A DNA stretch of 38,797 nucleotides, from positions 1 to 38,797 of the forward strand of contig JAZTXK010000014.1 of NCBI GenBank assembly GCA_045636385.1. The letters run 5' to 3'. Below are positions 7,011 to 15,102 of this stretch, in pieces; the stretch's first letter is position 1, and each line of letters opens with the position of its first letter. The notes below the pieces were generated by a model. It ran no database searches and had not been told where the DNA came from. It saw only the letters and a list, made by a program, of their open reading frames with translations. The DNA comes from CAG-390 sp045636385. Lineage in GTDB: Bacteria; Bacillota; Clostridia; Oscillospirales; CAG-272. The translations under genes and the position numbers were made by a program.

Positions 7011-7937
7011 ATGAATTCCAACGCAACACTGACCACTTGGTATGAGGACCTCAGATCGCCCGAGGGACTGGTCGTAAACGAGGCTTATGCCGACAGAACG
7101 GCGCTCAATTCTGTTGCGATCATAACGGGAGAATCATGGCAGAGTCTTGTTCGTTTGCTCGTTGAGCAGGCGCATTTCAGATGTAATCTGCCAACCTACA
7201 AGACCTGCATCACCGATATGATGCGCGCAAGCGGATTCAAGCCGATCCCCCCTTACAGATCGGTGCTCGAAACGGTTGCCAAGCTCAATTTTGAATTATA
7301 TCGGGAAAAATCCTATATCGTGCATCTCCGCTGCGGCGGCTACTACGCGTTAGTTCCCGGAAAAGAAAAGACAACTTACGTTCTCAAGGGATGTAAGATC
7401 TCGACGCAGGAGCGCGATTGGAGAGCCGTGGACGAGCTTTGGGAATATTTTCCCGATACCGACAACAGAACGGGAATCAGCCGAAAGCCTACGCGAAAGG
7501 GCTCAAAGAAGGACTCCCTCGAGCTCGATAAGAAAAACGAGAATCCCGAAGGGCGTCTGATCGGAGATTGCGCGGTTCGCGCACTCGCATCGCTCCTTGA
7601 ATGCTCCTGGCATGACGCCGTTGATATCCTCGCGCAGACCTCGGCGTACACCGATCCCTGCATCAACTCCCGCACAAATATCAATAACACGCTGAAGCGC
7701 TTGGGCTTCGTGCATTATTCGGGTATCAAGGTCGGCAATCGCTACGCGAACGGAAAAGAGATCTGCAAGATATTCAACGATAAATATCACAACGGCGAGA
7801 GGATCTACGCGCAGGTCGGCAAACGCCATTGCGCCGCCGTCGTACCAACCGAAACGGAAGGCTACAAGATTCGCGACACCTGGGACAGCACCGAGCGCGA
7901 GATAATCGAATATTGGGTCCTGCCTAAAAAAGCTTAA
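7011..7937 (+). CDS. Protein with duplicated C39/papain-like domain; N-terminal copy lacks catalytic residues
   Basis: The protein is 308 aa and soluble. The C-terminal half (about 178-305) resembles small C39/papain-like proteins common in phages and Clostridia: GDCAVRALA with Cys187, GKRHCAAVV with His273, and DTWDSTERE with Asp289 and Asp292. The N-terminal half (about 25-150) lines up with it in the same order (TALNSVAIITGESW, then CGGYYALVPG), but the Cys position is Thr30 and the His position is Tyr111, so it looks like an inactive copy. The Lys-rich linker is at 157-176. It starts nine bases after the GH43 stop and ends in a terminator. Role unknown; peptidase activity is inferred only. 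Confidence 0.65.
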   Translation: MNSNATLTTWYEDLRSPEGLVVNEAYADRTALNSVAIITGESWQSLVRLLVEQAHFRCNLPTYKTCITDMMRASGFKPIPPYRSVLETVAKLNFELYREKSYIVHLRCGGYYALVPGKEKTTYVLKGCKISTQERDWRAVDELWEYFPDTDNRTGISRKPTRKGSKKDSLELDKKNENPEGRLIGDCAVRALASLLECSWHDAVDILAQTSAYTDPCINSRTNINNTLKRLGFVHYSGIKVGNRYANGKEICKIFNDKYHNGERIYAQVGKRHCAAVVPTETEGYKIRDTWDSTEREIIEYWVLPKKA

Positions 7938-7947
7938 AATACAAAAT

Positions 7948-7990
7948 GGAGCTGATTCATTAACCCGGAATCAGCTCCTATTTTATATTT
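7948..7990 (+). terminator. Intrinsic terminator of the AEC-GH43-C39-like unit
   Basis: An 11-bp stem (7948-7958 with 7968-7978) and nine-base loop are followed by TATTTTATATTTT. It sits ten bases after the stop of the C39-like gene. Confidence 0.85.
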
Positions 7991-8089
7991 TGCGGTGCTC
8001 ATATGGATATTACAGCAATACAAGATAATTATCGAGTATGGTTTCGCCGGGAAGAATTGATAATTATTGAAACTCGTTGTATTATTGGG

Positions 8090-8205
8090 TGCAAACAAAA
8101 ACTCTCCATCTGTTCCCCTTGCGAAGCAAGGAGCTCATCACTTCAGCCTTCGGCAAAATAAAGGTGAATTTTCGCCTTGGCGAAAATTTTCCTTTTTGTT
8201 TGAGC
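8090..8205. repeat. Small inverted-repeat unit with internal hairpins
   Basis: GCAAACAAAAA near 8091 is matched in inverse orientation by TTTTTGTTTGAGC near 8193-8205. Inside are a hairpin at 8118-8134 (CCTTGC gaa GCAAGG) and one near 8167-8189 (AATTTTCGCC / GGCGAAAATT). The second is preceded by AAAGGTGAATTTTCGC, which resembles the inner core of the heptamer-bounded elements described below, but no heptamers are seen. Nothing coding is visible from 7991 to 8205. Confidence 0.45.
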
Positions 8206-8243
8206 AAAAAGGGCTGAAACCGCTAAAATAAGCGACTCAGCCC
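8206..8243 (-). terminator. Terminator of the ABC efflux operon
   Basis: On the minus strand the stem 8243-8237 pairs with 8217-8211, with an inner stem AGCG/CGCT, and is followed by CCTTTTTGC. It lies just after the stop of the permease gene. Confidence 0.75.
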
Positions 8244-8250
8244 CATCATT

Positions 8251-9021
8251 TTATATCTGTTTTTTATTGAAAATCGGAATGCTCAAGGCGATCAATGCTA
8301 CGGTGAAAGCGGCGGTAATGGCGGCGCAGGCGGTAAAATTGTCCACCTTTTCCGCGCCGACAAGGATATTCATACCGTTCATCAGCGACGTGGGCATATA
8401 TTCCGTCAGCTTCGGGATGAGGCTCGCGAGGTAGAAGGCGAGAACGCTTCCCCCCGTCAGGCAGAGCACGCCGCCGTAGCCCTTCGCAACGACCGAGAAA
8501 AAGACGGTCAGCGCGACGGTGAATACTCCGAAGAGCCACCAATTGAGTACGGCGGGGACGAGGTCGGTCGCGATCAAATTATCCCAGAAATAGGCATTGT
8601 AGGCGTAGGTTACGCCGAAGCAGAGGAAATATCCCGCGCTCCAGACGAGGACGAGCACCGCCGTCTTCGCCAGCACAGCTTTGTACCGCGCAAGTCCGCG
8701 CGTCAGCATCAGGATAAGCGTGCCCGACTCGTATTCCTTGGTGAAAACGCCGCCCGTCATCAGCACGAACGCGATCAGCGCCATAGGAATGTTCTTGAAA
8801 AACTGCGTCCACGATGTCAGCGCGTCGACGGTGACCTCGGTGACGGTCATTCCGGTCTGCGCAAGCTCCTCTGAGAGCATTTCCATCATCCACGGCGTCA
8901 GCTTTGCAATTGCGGGATTCATAACGCCGAACGCGAAAAAGAGGATGCCGAGGATGGTGAGCTTGCCGCTTCGCGCGAATTCAAGCAATTCTTTTTTGAA
9001 AAATGCAAAAAACGATCTCAT
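8251..9021 (-). CDS. ABC-2 type transporter permease
   Basis: A 256-aa membrane protein with about six hydrophobic segments and a short charged N-terminus (SFFAFFKKELLEFARSGK), which is the typical cytoplasmic start of ABC-2 permeases. The motif FTKEYESGTLILML (about 93-106) matches the conserved coupling region of the bacitracin/multidrug ABC-2 family. It overlaps the ATPase gene by four bases (ATGA), so the two are made together. It probably exports a small molecule or peptide, or helps remodel the envelope; the cargo is unknown. Confidence 0.88.
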   Translation of the reverse strand: MRSFFAFFKKELLEFARSGKLTILGILFFAFGVMNPAIAKLTPWMMEMLSEELAQTGMTVTEVTVDALTSWTQFFKNIPMALIAFVLMTGGVFTKEYESGTLILMLTRGLARYKAVLAKTAVLVLVWSAGYFLCFGVTYAYNAYFWDNLIATDLVPAVLNWWLFGVFTVALTVFFSVVAKGYGGVLCLTGGSVLAFYLASLIPKLTEYMPTSLMNGMNILVGAEKVDNFTACAAITAAFTVALIALSIPIFNKKQI

Positions 9022-9914
9022 TTTCCCGTCACCTCCACAAAAAGCGATTCAAGCGACGCACCCTCGCGCTCGATCTTTGAGAACGGAATGTGTTTTTTGC
9101 CGATAAAATCAAGCACCTCAAAGATCTTATCCTCGCCGCCCTCAAAGACGATCGAGCCGTCGGAATCTGTTTTTGCGCTCGGGAAAGCCTTGAGCAGAGC
9201 TTCGGCTCCTTCGAGGACTTCGATCCTGAAGCTTTCGGCGCGTTTGATGCCCTTCAGCCCGTCGATCGAGCCCTGCATCGCGATCTTGCCGCCCTCGAGA
9301 AGCGCGGCGTCGGTGCAGATGCGCTCGACGTCGGAGAGGATGTGCGTCGAAAAAAGCACGGTCGTGCGCTCCCTGACCGAGAGGAGGATATCAAGTATCT
9401 CCTTTCTGCCGATCGGGTCGAGCGCGGAGGTCGGCTCGTCGCAGATGAGCAGCTTCGGCTGACCGAGCAGAGCCTGCGCGATGCCGAGTCTTTGCTTCAT
9501 TCCGCGCGAAAATCCGCGGATTCGGTGTTTTTCCGAGCCGAGACCGACGAGCTCGAGCAGTTCCCCGCTCCGCGATTCGATATCTGCGCGCGGCATATTC
9601 ATCGTCTCGCCGCAGAGGCGGAGATACTCGCGCGGTGTCATAAACGAGTAAAATTCGGGCACGTCTGGCAGGTAGCCGATGTGGCGGTTGGTGGGCGTCT
9701 GACCGTAGGTGACCTTTTCACCCGCAACGAATATCTCGCCGCCATCGGGTTTCAGTAGTCCGAGGACCGCCTTCATCGTCGTGGTCTTGCCCGCGCCGTT
9801 ACGTCCGACAAAGCCGAAAATGCTCCCCTCGGGCACCGAAAGATCGAGTCCGCGAAGCACCTCCTTGTCGCCGAACCTTTTTTCAAGTCCGCGTACTGTC
9901 AGAATTTCCATCAC
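9018..9914 (-). CDS. ABC transporter ATP-binding protein
   Basis: The protein is 298 aa. Walker A is GRNGAGKTT (37-45), the signature is GFSRGMKQRLG (134-144), and Walker B is LLICDEPTSALD with Asp159 and Glu160; the switch His is in FSTHILSDVE. The C-terminal 80 residues form the extra domain common in ATPases of ABC-2 exporters. It is coupled by ATGA overlaps to both neighbours. It powers the permease downstream. Confidence 0.93.
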   Translation of the reverse strand: MMEILTVRGLEKRFGDKEVLRGLDLSVPEGSIFGFVGRNGAGKTTTMKAVLGLLKPDGGEIFVAGEKVTYGQTPTNRHIGYLPDVPEFYSFMTPREYLRLCGETMNMPRADIESRSGELLELVGLGSEKHRIRGFSRGMKQRLGIAQALLGQPKLLICDEPTSALDPIGRKEILDILLSVRERTTVLFSTHILSDVERICTDAALLEGGKIAMQGSIDGLKGIKRAESFRIEVLEGAEALLKAFPSAKTDSDGSIVFEGGEDKIFEVLDFIGKKHIPFSKIEREGASLESLFVEVTGK

Positions 9915-10111
9915 GCGTCCTCACGGCCGAGCACGAAGTAAAGGATCGGCCCGATGAAATTGACGAGTATGCTGACTACCAGCCAAAGCGCGCGGCTGCC
10001 GCGCTTATAGTTTTTGTGTGTAAGAATGTGAATCACCGCATAAGCCATAAGACCGTACTGCGCGAGCGCAAGCGGGATGAGGAAGGGGAGTATTTCCATA
10101 ATTTCGTTCAT
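9911..10111 (-). CDS. Small membrane protein, PLDc_N (phospholipase D nuclease N-terminal) type
   Basis: The protein is 66 aa with two membrane spans (about 8-30 and 42-60). The pattern around GSRALWLVVSILVNFIGPILYFVLGR matches the PLDc_N domain that precedes cardiolipin synthases but also occurs alone next to ABC exporters in Firmicutes. First gene of the operon, with AAAGGAG upstream and an ATGA overlap into the ATPase gene. A helper role at the exporter is inferred. Confidence 0.75.
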   Translation of the reverse strand: MNEIMEILPFLIPLALAQYGLMAYAVIHILTHKNYKRGSRALWLVVSILVNFIGPILYFVLGREDA

Positions 10112-10140
10112 TCTGATGATCTCCTTTCGGTTTTGCCCTT

Positions 10141-10149
10141 ATTATAACA
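10141..10149 (-). promoter_or_regulatory. Extended -10 promoter of the ABC efflux operon
   Basis: On the minus strand TGTTATAAT gives a perfect -10 with the TGN extension. The best -35 (TTGCTA) is 19 bp away, so the extended -10 probably carries the promoter. It lies about 30 bp before the ATG at 10111. Confidence 0.65.
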
Positions 10150-10222
10150 CATTACGCCGCGTTATTAGCAAGAGGAAAAGTGAAAAAAGTTGTGTTTTTT
10201 TAATTTTTTCGTTTCGTAAACT

Positions 10223-10252
10223 AAAAACCGACAGCCGCGGCTGTCGGTTTTT
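10223..10252. terminator. Bidirectional terminator
   Basis: A perfect 30-bp palindrome (15-bp arms meeting at 10237/10238) has five A/T pairs at its base. It ends the lipoprotein gene at 10264 on the minus strand. Confidence 0.9.
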
Positions 10253-10263
10253 ACTTTAAGAAA

Positions 10264-10962
10264 TTACTTCTTGGTTACGCCGGTAATGTGGGTGTTTACG
10301 CCCTCGTACCAGTAGAGGAATCCGTCGATATCAACGGTGTCGCCTGCCTGAAGCTCGCCAACTGCCTTGTAAACAGCGGTGTCGGGATCGGTGAGGTAAC
10401 GCTCTACGCAGAAGGAGTACTCTGCGCCGTCCTTGGATACGGTTACGTAGATATCGTCGCCGGGCTCGCCGTTCTTATACTCGATGCCAACAACGGTAAG
10501 ACCCTTGAAGGTTACGTACTTGTTCTGATGCTTGACAAGCTCATCGGTGCCGAGAAGTGCGGTAACGTCGGTAGCCTCAGCAACCCATGCCTCGCTCTCA
10601 ACGAACTCGAACTTACCGTCCATAATCTCGATCTCGCCTGCCCACTGGCCCTTGGTGCCGGTAACCTTGATCTTGGTGCCCTTGGTCAGCTTAGCTGCGT
10701 CCTCTTCGGAGCAAGCCATCTCGAAGCAGAAGTATGCTCCGTCGGGATCCTGAAGGTAAGCGGTGATCTTGTTGTCCCACCAGGACTGAGTAGCCTGAAC
10801 GTATGCCTCGATAACTACCTCAGCATCCATAGCTGCTGCATCGTATTCAGCGTAGGTCATAACGCCCTCGGACTTCTTAGCGGGGTCGAACTCGGTCTTG
10901 TTACAAGCTGCGAGGGAAACGACCATGCAAAGAAGCATAAGTACTGCAATAATCTTTTTCAT
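10264..10962 (-). CDS. Lipoprotein with two OB-fold-like domains
   Basis: The protein is 232 aa. The start at 10962 is used because AAAGGAG lies just upstream and the signal peptide begins there; a longer frame to 11103 has no ribosome site and covers the promoter. The lipobox LAAC gives Cys20 as the lipidated residue, so it sits on the outer face of the membrane. Residues about 45-125 and 150-230 each look like OB-fold (tRNA-anticodon-like) domains: strands with TKIKVTGTKGQWAG in the first and GDTVDIDGFLYWYEG in the second. The role is unknown. It has its own promoter at the 3' end of the sugar-binding protein gene. Confidence 0.7.
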   Translation of the reverse strand: MKKIIAVLMLLCMVVSLAACNKTEFDPAKKSEGVMTYAEYDAAAMDAEVVIEAYVQATQSWWDNKITAYLQDPDGAYFCFEMACSEEDAAKLTKGTKIKVTGTKGQWAGEIEIMDGKFEFVESEAWVAEATDVTALLGTDELVKHQNKYVTFKGLTVVGIEYKNGEPGDDIYVTVSKDGAEYSFCVERYLTDPDTAVYKAVGELQAGDTVDIDGFLYWYEGVNTHITGVTKK

Positions 10963-11008
10963 TTTGTTTTCTCCTTTGGAAAATTTTAATAAAGATTTTA
11001 CAACTAAC

Positions 11009-11037
11009 ATTATACACCTAAATTTGCCAAAAGTCAA
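11009..11037 (-). promoter_or_regulatory. Promoter of the OB-fold lipoprotein gene
   Basis: On the minus strand TTGACT (11037-11032), a 17-bp spacer and TATAAT (11014-11009) precede the gene. The -35 overlaps the last codon region of the upstream binding-protein gene, whose stop is at 11034-11036. Confidence 0.85.
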
Positions 11038-12632
11038 GTGTTTCCTTGATTTTTTCGCTTTTTTAGTGCTCCGGCGAGGACGTAGATGCCGATAAACACC
11101 CACGCCGCCGCGATAGCGGAAAGAAGAGCGATTGCCGTGGGAGGCAGCTCGCCGAGCTCTGCTCGCTCGCCGCTGCCCGCACCGATGCCGTCGAGGCGGT
11201 GGAGTGCGGTCATTTCCTCGTAAAGCGAGGCGATATAGGCTTCGTCAACGGTCTTACCGCGGCGCGTTGCCTTGGTGACCTCCTCGATAAGCTGTCCCGC
11301 CGCGTTTCGGAGCGACGCCGAGCCGTTGAAAACGGGGGTTACGAAGGTCTTTTCGGTATAATCGAGCGCGAGCTTGGTCGCTTTGAGCTTGACATCGTAA
11401 TAAAGATCGCCGTCCTCACCCTCGCGCGAGAGGTAGTCGAGGTATTCGGGCGACTGCTGCGCCTTGGTCGTTACGGGAACGTAACCCTCGGTCTGCGCGT
11501 ACGCGATCTGCACGTCGTTGGTCAGAAGATACTGCGCGAAGAGCCAGGAGGCGAGCACCTCGCCGTTGTCGGGCTTATTGAAGATGCAGACCGACGGTCC
11601 CTGCGAGATCATCGTGGGATTTTCGGTATCGAACTGCGGAACGGTCATAACAGCCGTTTCGAACTTAACGAGTCTGTCCTCCGCGATGTCGATCAGAGGG
11701 GCATCCGAGCCCATCCAGGTCGCGCCCGCTGTGGAGTCGATAGCGAAGATGCACTGACCCGCGTTGAGGAAGTTTGCGGGGTAGGAGGAAATTTTGAAGG
11801 TGGAAAACTCGCCGTTTGCCGTGTGATCGGCAAGGTCAAGGAGAAATTCCTTTGTGGTATCGTTAAAGAGCCCGATCTCGCCCTCGGCGGTCGAATAGTC
11901 CGCGCCCTGCTGGCGGAGCACCTGGATCATCATATTGTCGGTCGACTTATAGATGCAGGGGAGGAGCGTCGGCTGACCGTTGACAATAAAGTTTCCGTCG
12001 GCATCCTTCTCTACTGCCTTTTCGCATACTTCCCAGATGAAATCCCAAGTCAGGGTTTCGGGGAGTGTGAATCCGAGCTTTTCGACGAAGGTCTTGTTGA
12101 CGTAGCAAGCCTCGGTCGAGCGGAGGAAGGGGATCGCGTAATGCTCGTCGCCGATCATGCCCTCGGCGAGGTATTTTTCGATGATTTCATCCTTTTTCGG
12201 CGACTCGAAGCGCACCTCGCTGCCTCCAAGACCGAATTTTTCGTCCTCCATCAGCTCGTCGAGCGGAACGACGGTGTTATCGCCCGTAAGATAGGTGGCG
12301 ATGTGGTCGGGGTAGGTGATGCAGACGTTCGGCGTGGTGCCCGTCGCGATATTTGTGATGACGTCGTTGTAGATTCTGCCGTAGTCGGTGTAAAGGCGGA
12401 GGGTTACCTTGACGTTCGGATAAAGCGCCTCGAAATCGGCAACCGCCTTTTTGTAGATATCAACCTGCGTCAGGTTGGTATCGTTCTTTGCCCAAAAAGT
12501 GAGCTCATACTGCTTCGAGGTGTCGAATTCCTCGGGGATCTCAAAAAGCTCCTGTCTTTTTGAGCCGTGACATCCCGAAAGGCAGGTAATGCAGAAAACG
12601 AGCGAAATAAAAGCACAAACGAATCTTTTCAT
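11034..12632 (-). CDS. Carbohydrate ABC transporter substrate-binding lipoprotein with C-terminal membrane anchor
   Basis: The protein is 532 aa. The signal peptide ends in lipobox LSGC (Cys21). The body is a family 1 (maltose/glycerol-3-phosphate type) binding protein: ELTFWAKNDTN at the start, then a region with PNVKVTLRLYTDYGR. Unusually, after the binding domain a single hydrophobic segment (about 499-521) and KKRK follow, so the protein seems anchored at both ends. It is the last gene of a permease-permease-binding protein operon and overlaps the preceding permease gene (ATGA). The sugar cannot be named; the ATPase is missing here, so a shared one encoded elsewhere is likely. Confidence 0.85.
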   Translation of the reverse strand: MKRFVCAFISLVFCITCLSGCHGSKRQELFEIPEEFDTSKQYELTFWAKNDTNLTQVDIYKKAVADFEALYPNVKVTLRLYTDYGRIYNDVITNIATGTTPNVCITYPDHIATYLTGDNTVVPLDELMEDEKFGLGGSEVRFESPKKDEIIEKYLAEGMIGDEHYAIPFLRSTEACYVNKTFVEKLGFTLPETLTWDFIWEVCEKAVEKDADGNFIVNGQPTLLPCIYKSTDNMMIQVLRQQGADYSTAEGEIGLFNDTTKEFLLDLADHTANGEFSTFKISSYPANFLNAGQCIFAIDSTAGATWMGSDAPLIDIAEDRLVKFETAVMTVPQFDTENPTMISQGPSVCIFNKPDNGEVLASWLFAQYLLTNDVQIAYAQTEGYVPVTTKAQQSPEYLDYLSREGEDGDLYYDVKLKATKLALDYTEKTFVTPVFNGSASLRNAAGQLIEEVTKATRRGKTVDEAYIASLYEEMTALHRLDGIGAGSGERAELGELPPTAIALLSAIAAAWVFIGIYVLAGALKKRKNQGNT

Positions 12633-13474
12633 CCCTTTGTACCTCCTCTCGCGACGCCCGCCATGATCTTATTGCGGAAGATGAGGAACAGAACGATCAA
12701 GGGGAGCGAGATAACGACGACAGCCGCCATCATCGCGGGGATGTTTTCGCGTCCGAAGCCGTTCTCGCGGATCTCCTGAATGCCGTTCGAAACGAGGTAA
12801 TAAGCCTGATTATCGGTAATAAGTCGCGGCCAGACGTAGGAGTTCCAGCACTCGATGACTTTAAGAATCGTCACGGTAACCACAGTGGGACGGCAGATCG
12901 GAACGAGCACCTTCATCAGATACTTGAAATCGGTCGTTCCGTCGACCTTTGCGGCGAGATAAAGCTCGTTCGGCACCTGCTCGAAGTTTTCCTTCAAGAG
13001 ATAAATGTAGAATACCGACGCCGCCGAGGGGAGGATTAGTCCCGCGAAGGTGTTTCGCAGCTCGAGATTCGTGACCGTGGTGAAATTCGTGATAACGACA
13101 AGCTCGGTCGGGATCATCATAAGCGCGAGGAAGGAAAGGAAGAGCAGATTTTTGCCCTTGAATTCAAGTCTTGCGAATGCGTACGCCGAGGGGATCGCGA
13201 TAACGAGCATCAGCGCGGTGGTCGCGACGGTGAAAATTACGGTGTTGAGGAAGTATTTTGCGAGCGGAACCGCGGAAAACGCGGAGGCGTAGTTCTCGAA
13301 AGTAGGCGAGAGCGTGAAGAATTTCGGTATAAACTCGGCGTTATACGAGCCGTAGCTCTTGATCGAGGTCAGAAGCATCCAATAAAAGGGGAAAAGCACG
13401 ACGAGCGCCCAGAATACGAGCATCGCGTAGACCGCCGTTTTCAGCAGCTTCTTGCCGAAAGTTTTTTCTTTCAT
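12629..13474 (-). CDS. Sugar ABC transporter permease, MalG/UgpE/AraQ type
   Basis: A 281-aa membrane protein with six spans. The N-terminal segment WALVVLFPFYWMLLTSIK and the EAA loop YLAAKVDGTTDFKYLMKV with LVPICRP (about 178-206) are typical of the second permease of CUT1 importers. The start follows a purine-rich stretch and is 13 bp after the first permease gene. It pairs with the 296-aa permease to form the channel for an oligosaccharide. Confidence 0.92.
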   Translation of the reverse strand: MKEKTFGKKLLKTAVYAMLVFWALVVLFPFYWMLLTSIKSYGSYNAEFIPKFFTLSPTFENYASAFSAVPLAKYFLNTVIFTVATTALMLVIAIPSAYAFARLEFKGKNLLFLSFLALMMIPTELVVITNFTTVTNLELRNTFAGLILPSAASVFYIYLLKENFEQVPNELYLAAKVDGTTDFKYLMKVLVPICRPTVVTVTILKVIECWNSYVWPRLITDNQAYYLVSNGIQEIRENGFGRENIPAMMAAVVVISLPLIVLFLIFRNKIMAGVARGGTKG

Positions 13475-13487
13475 TTTTCTCCCCCTC

Positions 13488-14378
13488 TCAATAATGAACG
13501 TGCTTCTTGCTGATGAGCAGATTGATGCACGTTATGGTGAGCACGATGACAAAGAGAACGATCGCCGCGGCGGAAGCATAGGACGGGAATCCACCGCTGT
13601 TGCCGTAGAGCATATCGTAAACGTAGCCGACGATGGTGTTCATCTTCGCGGCGTTAAGGTCGGTGCCGAAAAGGGCAACGGCGTCGCTATACGCCTTGAA
13701 CGCGCCGATAAAGCCCGTGATTATAAGGTAAAATAGCGTGGGCGAGATCATCGGAAGCGTAATTTTGGTAAACATACGCCATCTCGTCGTGCCGTCAACG
13801 CGGGCGGCGTCGTAATAATTCTGATTGACCGAGGCAAGCGCGCTCGTCAGTATCAGGATCTTAAACGGCATTACGATCCATACGGTGTAGATGCAGAGGA
13901 CGAGCATCTTCGCCCAATAAGGGCCGTCGATGAAGTCGACCGATGGGCCGCCGAAGAAGTTGATAAGCAGATTGACCATACCGTCGGTGTACGCCGTTTT
14001 CTTGAAAAGGATCATAAAAACAAGTCCGACCGCGAGGGTGTTGGTCACGTAGGGGAGAAAATATACCGTCTGGAATAGCTTGCGGAGCTTTTCGATCGAC
14101 GCAAGCGCGACGGAAATGAGGAGCGACAGCCCCGTCGATACGGGTACGGTGATGATAACGAGAATGAAGGTATTCTTCACCGCCTGCAGGAAATAGGGAT
14201 CGCGCAGTATGTACTGATAATTATAAATTCCCGTGCCGAAAAAGGTCTGCGACGCCGAGTTGTAGCCCTCCTCAAAGGAGTAGATGAACACGTCGACGAG
14301 CGGATAGACCATAAATACGCCGAGGAAAAGAATGGCGGGTAAGAGATACAGCCACGCCTTCAGGTTATTGTTTTTCAT
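13488..14378 (-). CDS. Sugar ABC transporter permease, MalF/UgpA type
   Basis: A 296-aa membrane protein with six spans, beginning LKAWLYLLPAILFLGVF, the usual opening of CUT1 first permeases. The EAA loop is YYDAARVDGTTRWRMFTKI followed by TLPMISPTL (about 195-222). First gene of the importer operon; GGGAGG lies ten bases before the ATG. Its 180-base leader contains the R1a repeat and a hairpin, so post-transcriptional control is possible but unproven. Confidence 0.92.
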   Translation of the reverse strand: MKNNNLKAWLYLLPAILFLGVFMVYPLVDVFIYSFEEGYNSASQTFFGTGIYNYQYILRDPYFLQAVKNTFILVIITVPVSTGLSLLISVALASIEKLRKLFQTVYFLPYVTNTLAVGLVFMILFKKTAYTDGMVNLLINFFGGPSVDFIDGPYWAKMLVLCIYTVWIVMPFKILILTSALASVNQNYYDAARVDGTTRWRMFTKITLPMISPTLFYLIITGFIGAFKAYSDAVALFGTDLNAAKMNTIVGYVYDMLYGNSGGFPSYASAAAIVLFVIVLTITCINLLISKKHVHY

Positions 14379-14409
14379 AACCTAACCTCCCAAAATTATA
14401 ATTAGATGC

Positions 14410-14440
14410 GTTTTTTGGACGGCTTTGCCGCCCAAAAAAC
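14410..14440. repeat. Leader hairpin, not terminator-like
   Basis: GTTTTTTGGACGGC (14410-14423) pairs with GCCGCCCAAAAAAC (14427-14440) around TTT, with one wobble. On both strands the T-run precedes the stem and the A-run follows it, so it lacks the shape of an intrinsic terminator. It lies between the R1a repeat and the permease start. Confidence 0.6.
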
Positions 14441-14555
14441 ACCTTCAAAACGAGCAAAGCGAGTTCGCGCGCCGAGGGGAGCTGCCAAAATCCTCGATTT
14501 TGGCAAGCGGCGATAAGCGCGCGGGATCAATTGTAAAACGCAGTTTTACAATTGG
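14434..14555 (+). repeat. R1 repeat, copy a
   Basis: A 122-bp unit that recurs at 34883-35005 in the opposite orientation. It runs AAAAAACACCTT, then a GC-rich arm with GCGCGCCGAGGGGAGCTG, then a CCAAAATC/GATTTTGG hairpin, then AAGCGGCGATAAGCGCGCG, which pairs back with the first arm, then a 12-bp CAATTGTAAAAC/GTTTTACAATTG hairpin. Here it lies in the transcribed leader of the sugar importer operon, antisense to the transcript. Confidence 0.85.
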
Positions 14556-14571
14556 ATAAAAATACATAATA

Positions 14572-14600
14572 AGTATACCACAAATTTCCTCGAATGTAAA
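14572..14600 (-). promoter_or_regulatory. Promoter of the sugar importer operon
   Basis: On the minus strand TTTACA (14600-14595), a 17-bp spacer and TATACT (14577-14572) precede the operon. Transcription would start near 14565 and run through repeat R1a before the first permease gene. Confidence 0.75.
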
Positions 14601-14611
14601 GATAAAATAAG

Positions 14612-14653
14612 CAAAAAAACGCCGACACAACCGTCATTTCGGCGTGTCGGCGT
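14612..14653 (-). terminator. Terminator of the small lipoprotein gene
   Basis: The stem is ACGCCGACAC (14619-14628) with GTGTCGGCGT (14644-14653). On the minus strand it is followed by seven T (14618-14612). It lies 11 bp past the gene's stop. Confidence 0.85.
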
Positions 14654-14664
14654 ATATTTTCAGC

Positions 14665-15042
14665 TTATCTTTCGAGCTCGGAATAGGTTACTCCCGCGAT
14701 CTTGATAAAGCCCTCGCCCTCTGAGAAGGTGTAGGTGCCGTCCTTGAAAACGTCGTGATCTTCATCAAAATCGAAGGTGATCTCCATCGATCCGTCGGCG
14801 TTTTCAACGATCTCATAGGTGCCCTTTACGGTGTCGGCATTCACCTTGCCGAGAAAGGTGATCTTTCTCGTAGCCTCAACCTTACTTCCCGAGAAGTCAT
14901 AGGTTGCGTTTATTCCCTGACCAAGAAGCGTAAGGTCCGCCTGATAAGATCCCGAAAGCTTCTTACCGCAGGAGGCGAAGATGCAGGTCATCATAAGTAC
15001 CGCAAGCATAAGAGCCGCGAGCTTGAAAATTTTTCGTTTCAT
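14665..15042 (-). CDS. Small lipoprotein, unknown function
   Basis: The protein is 125 aa. The signal peptide has lipobox FASC with Cys25 lipidated. The mature part is all-beta by look (YQADLTLLGQGINATYDFSG and KGTYEIVENADGSMEITFDF), like lipocalin-type or DUF-type small lipoproteins common in Clostridia. AAGGAG lies eight bases before the start. It is a single-gene unit with its own promoter and terminator. Confidence 0.75.
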   Translation of the reverse strand: MKRKIFKLAALMLAVLMMTCIFASCGKKLSGSYQADLTLLGQGINATYDFSGSKVEATRKITFLGKVNADTVKGTYEIVENADGSMEITFDFDEDHDVFKDGTYTFSEGEGFIKIAGVTYSELER

Positions 15043-15073
15043 ATTGAAATCTCCTTGATGTATTGATGACTAT

Positions 15074-15102
15074 ATGATACCACACTTTTTCGCTTTTGTC
15101 AA
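15074..15102 (-). promoter_or_regulatory. Promoter of the small lipoprotein gene
   Basis: On the minus strand TTGACA (15102-15097), a 17-bp spacer and TATCAT (15079-15074) lie 31 bp before the ATG. Confidence 0.8.

Noticed and set aside
10963..11103. Upstream extension of the OB-fold lipoprotein
   Set aside because: It contains the promoter and would bury the signal peptide; the inner ATG at 10962 has a strong ribosome site.
11199..12563. A 454-codon plus-strand frame opposite the sugar-binding protein gene
   Set aside because: Antisense to a clear lipoprotein gene; composition is typical of a shadow frame.
14410..14440. Intrinsic terminator or attenuator in the sugar importer leader
   Set aside because: The T-run is before the stem and the A-run after it on both strands, so the required U-tract is missing.
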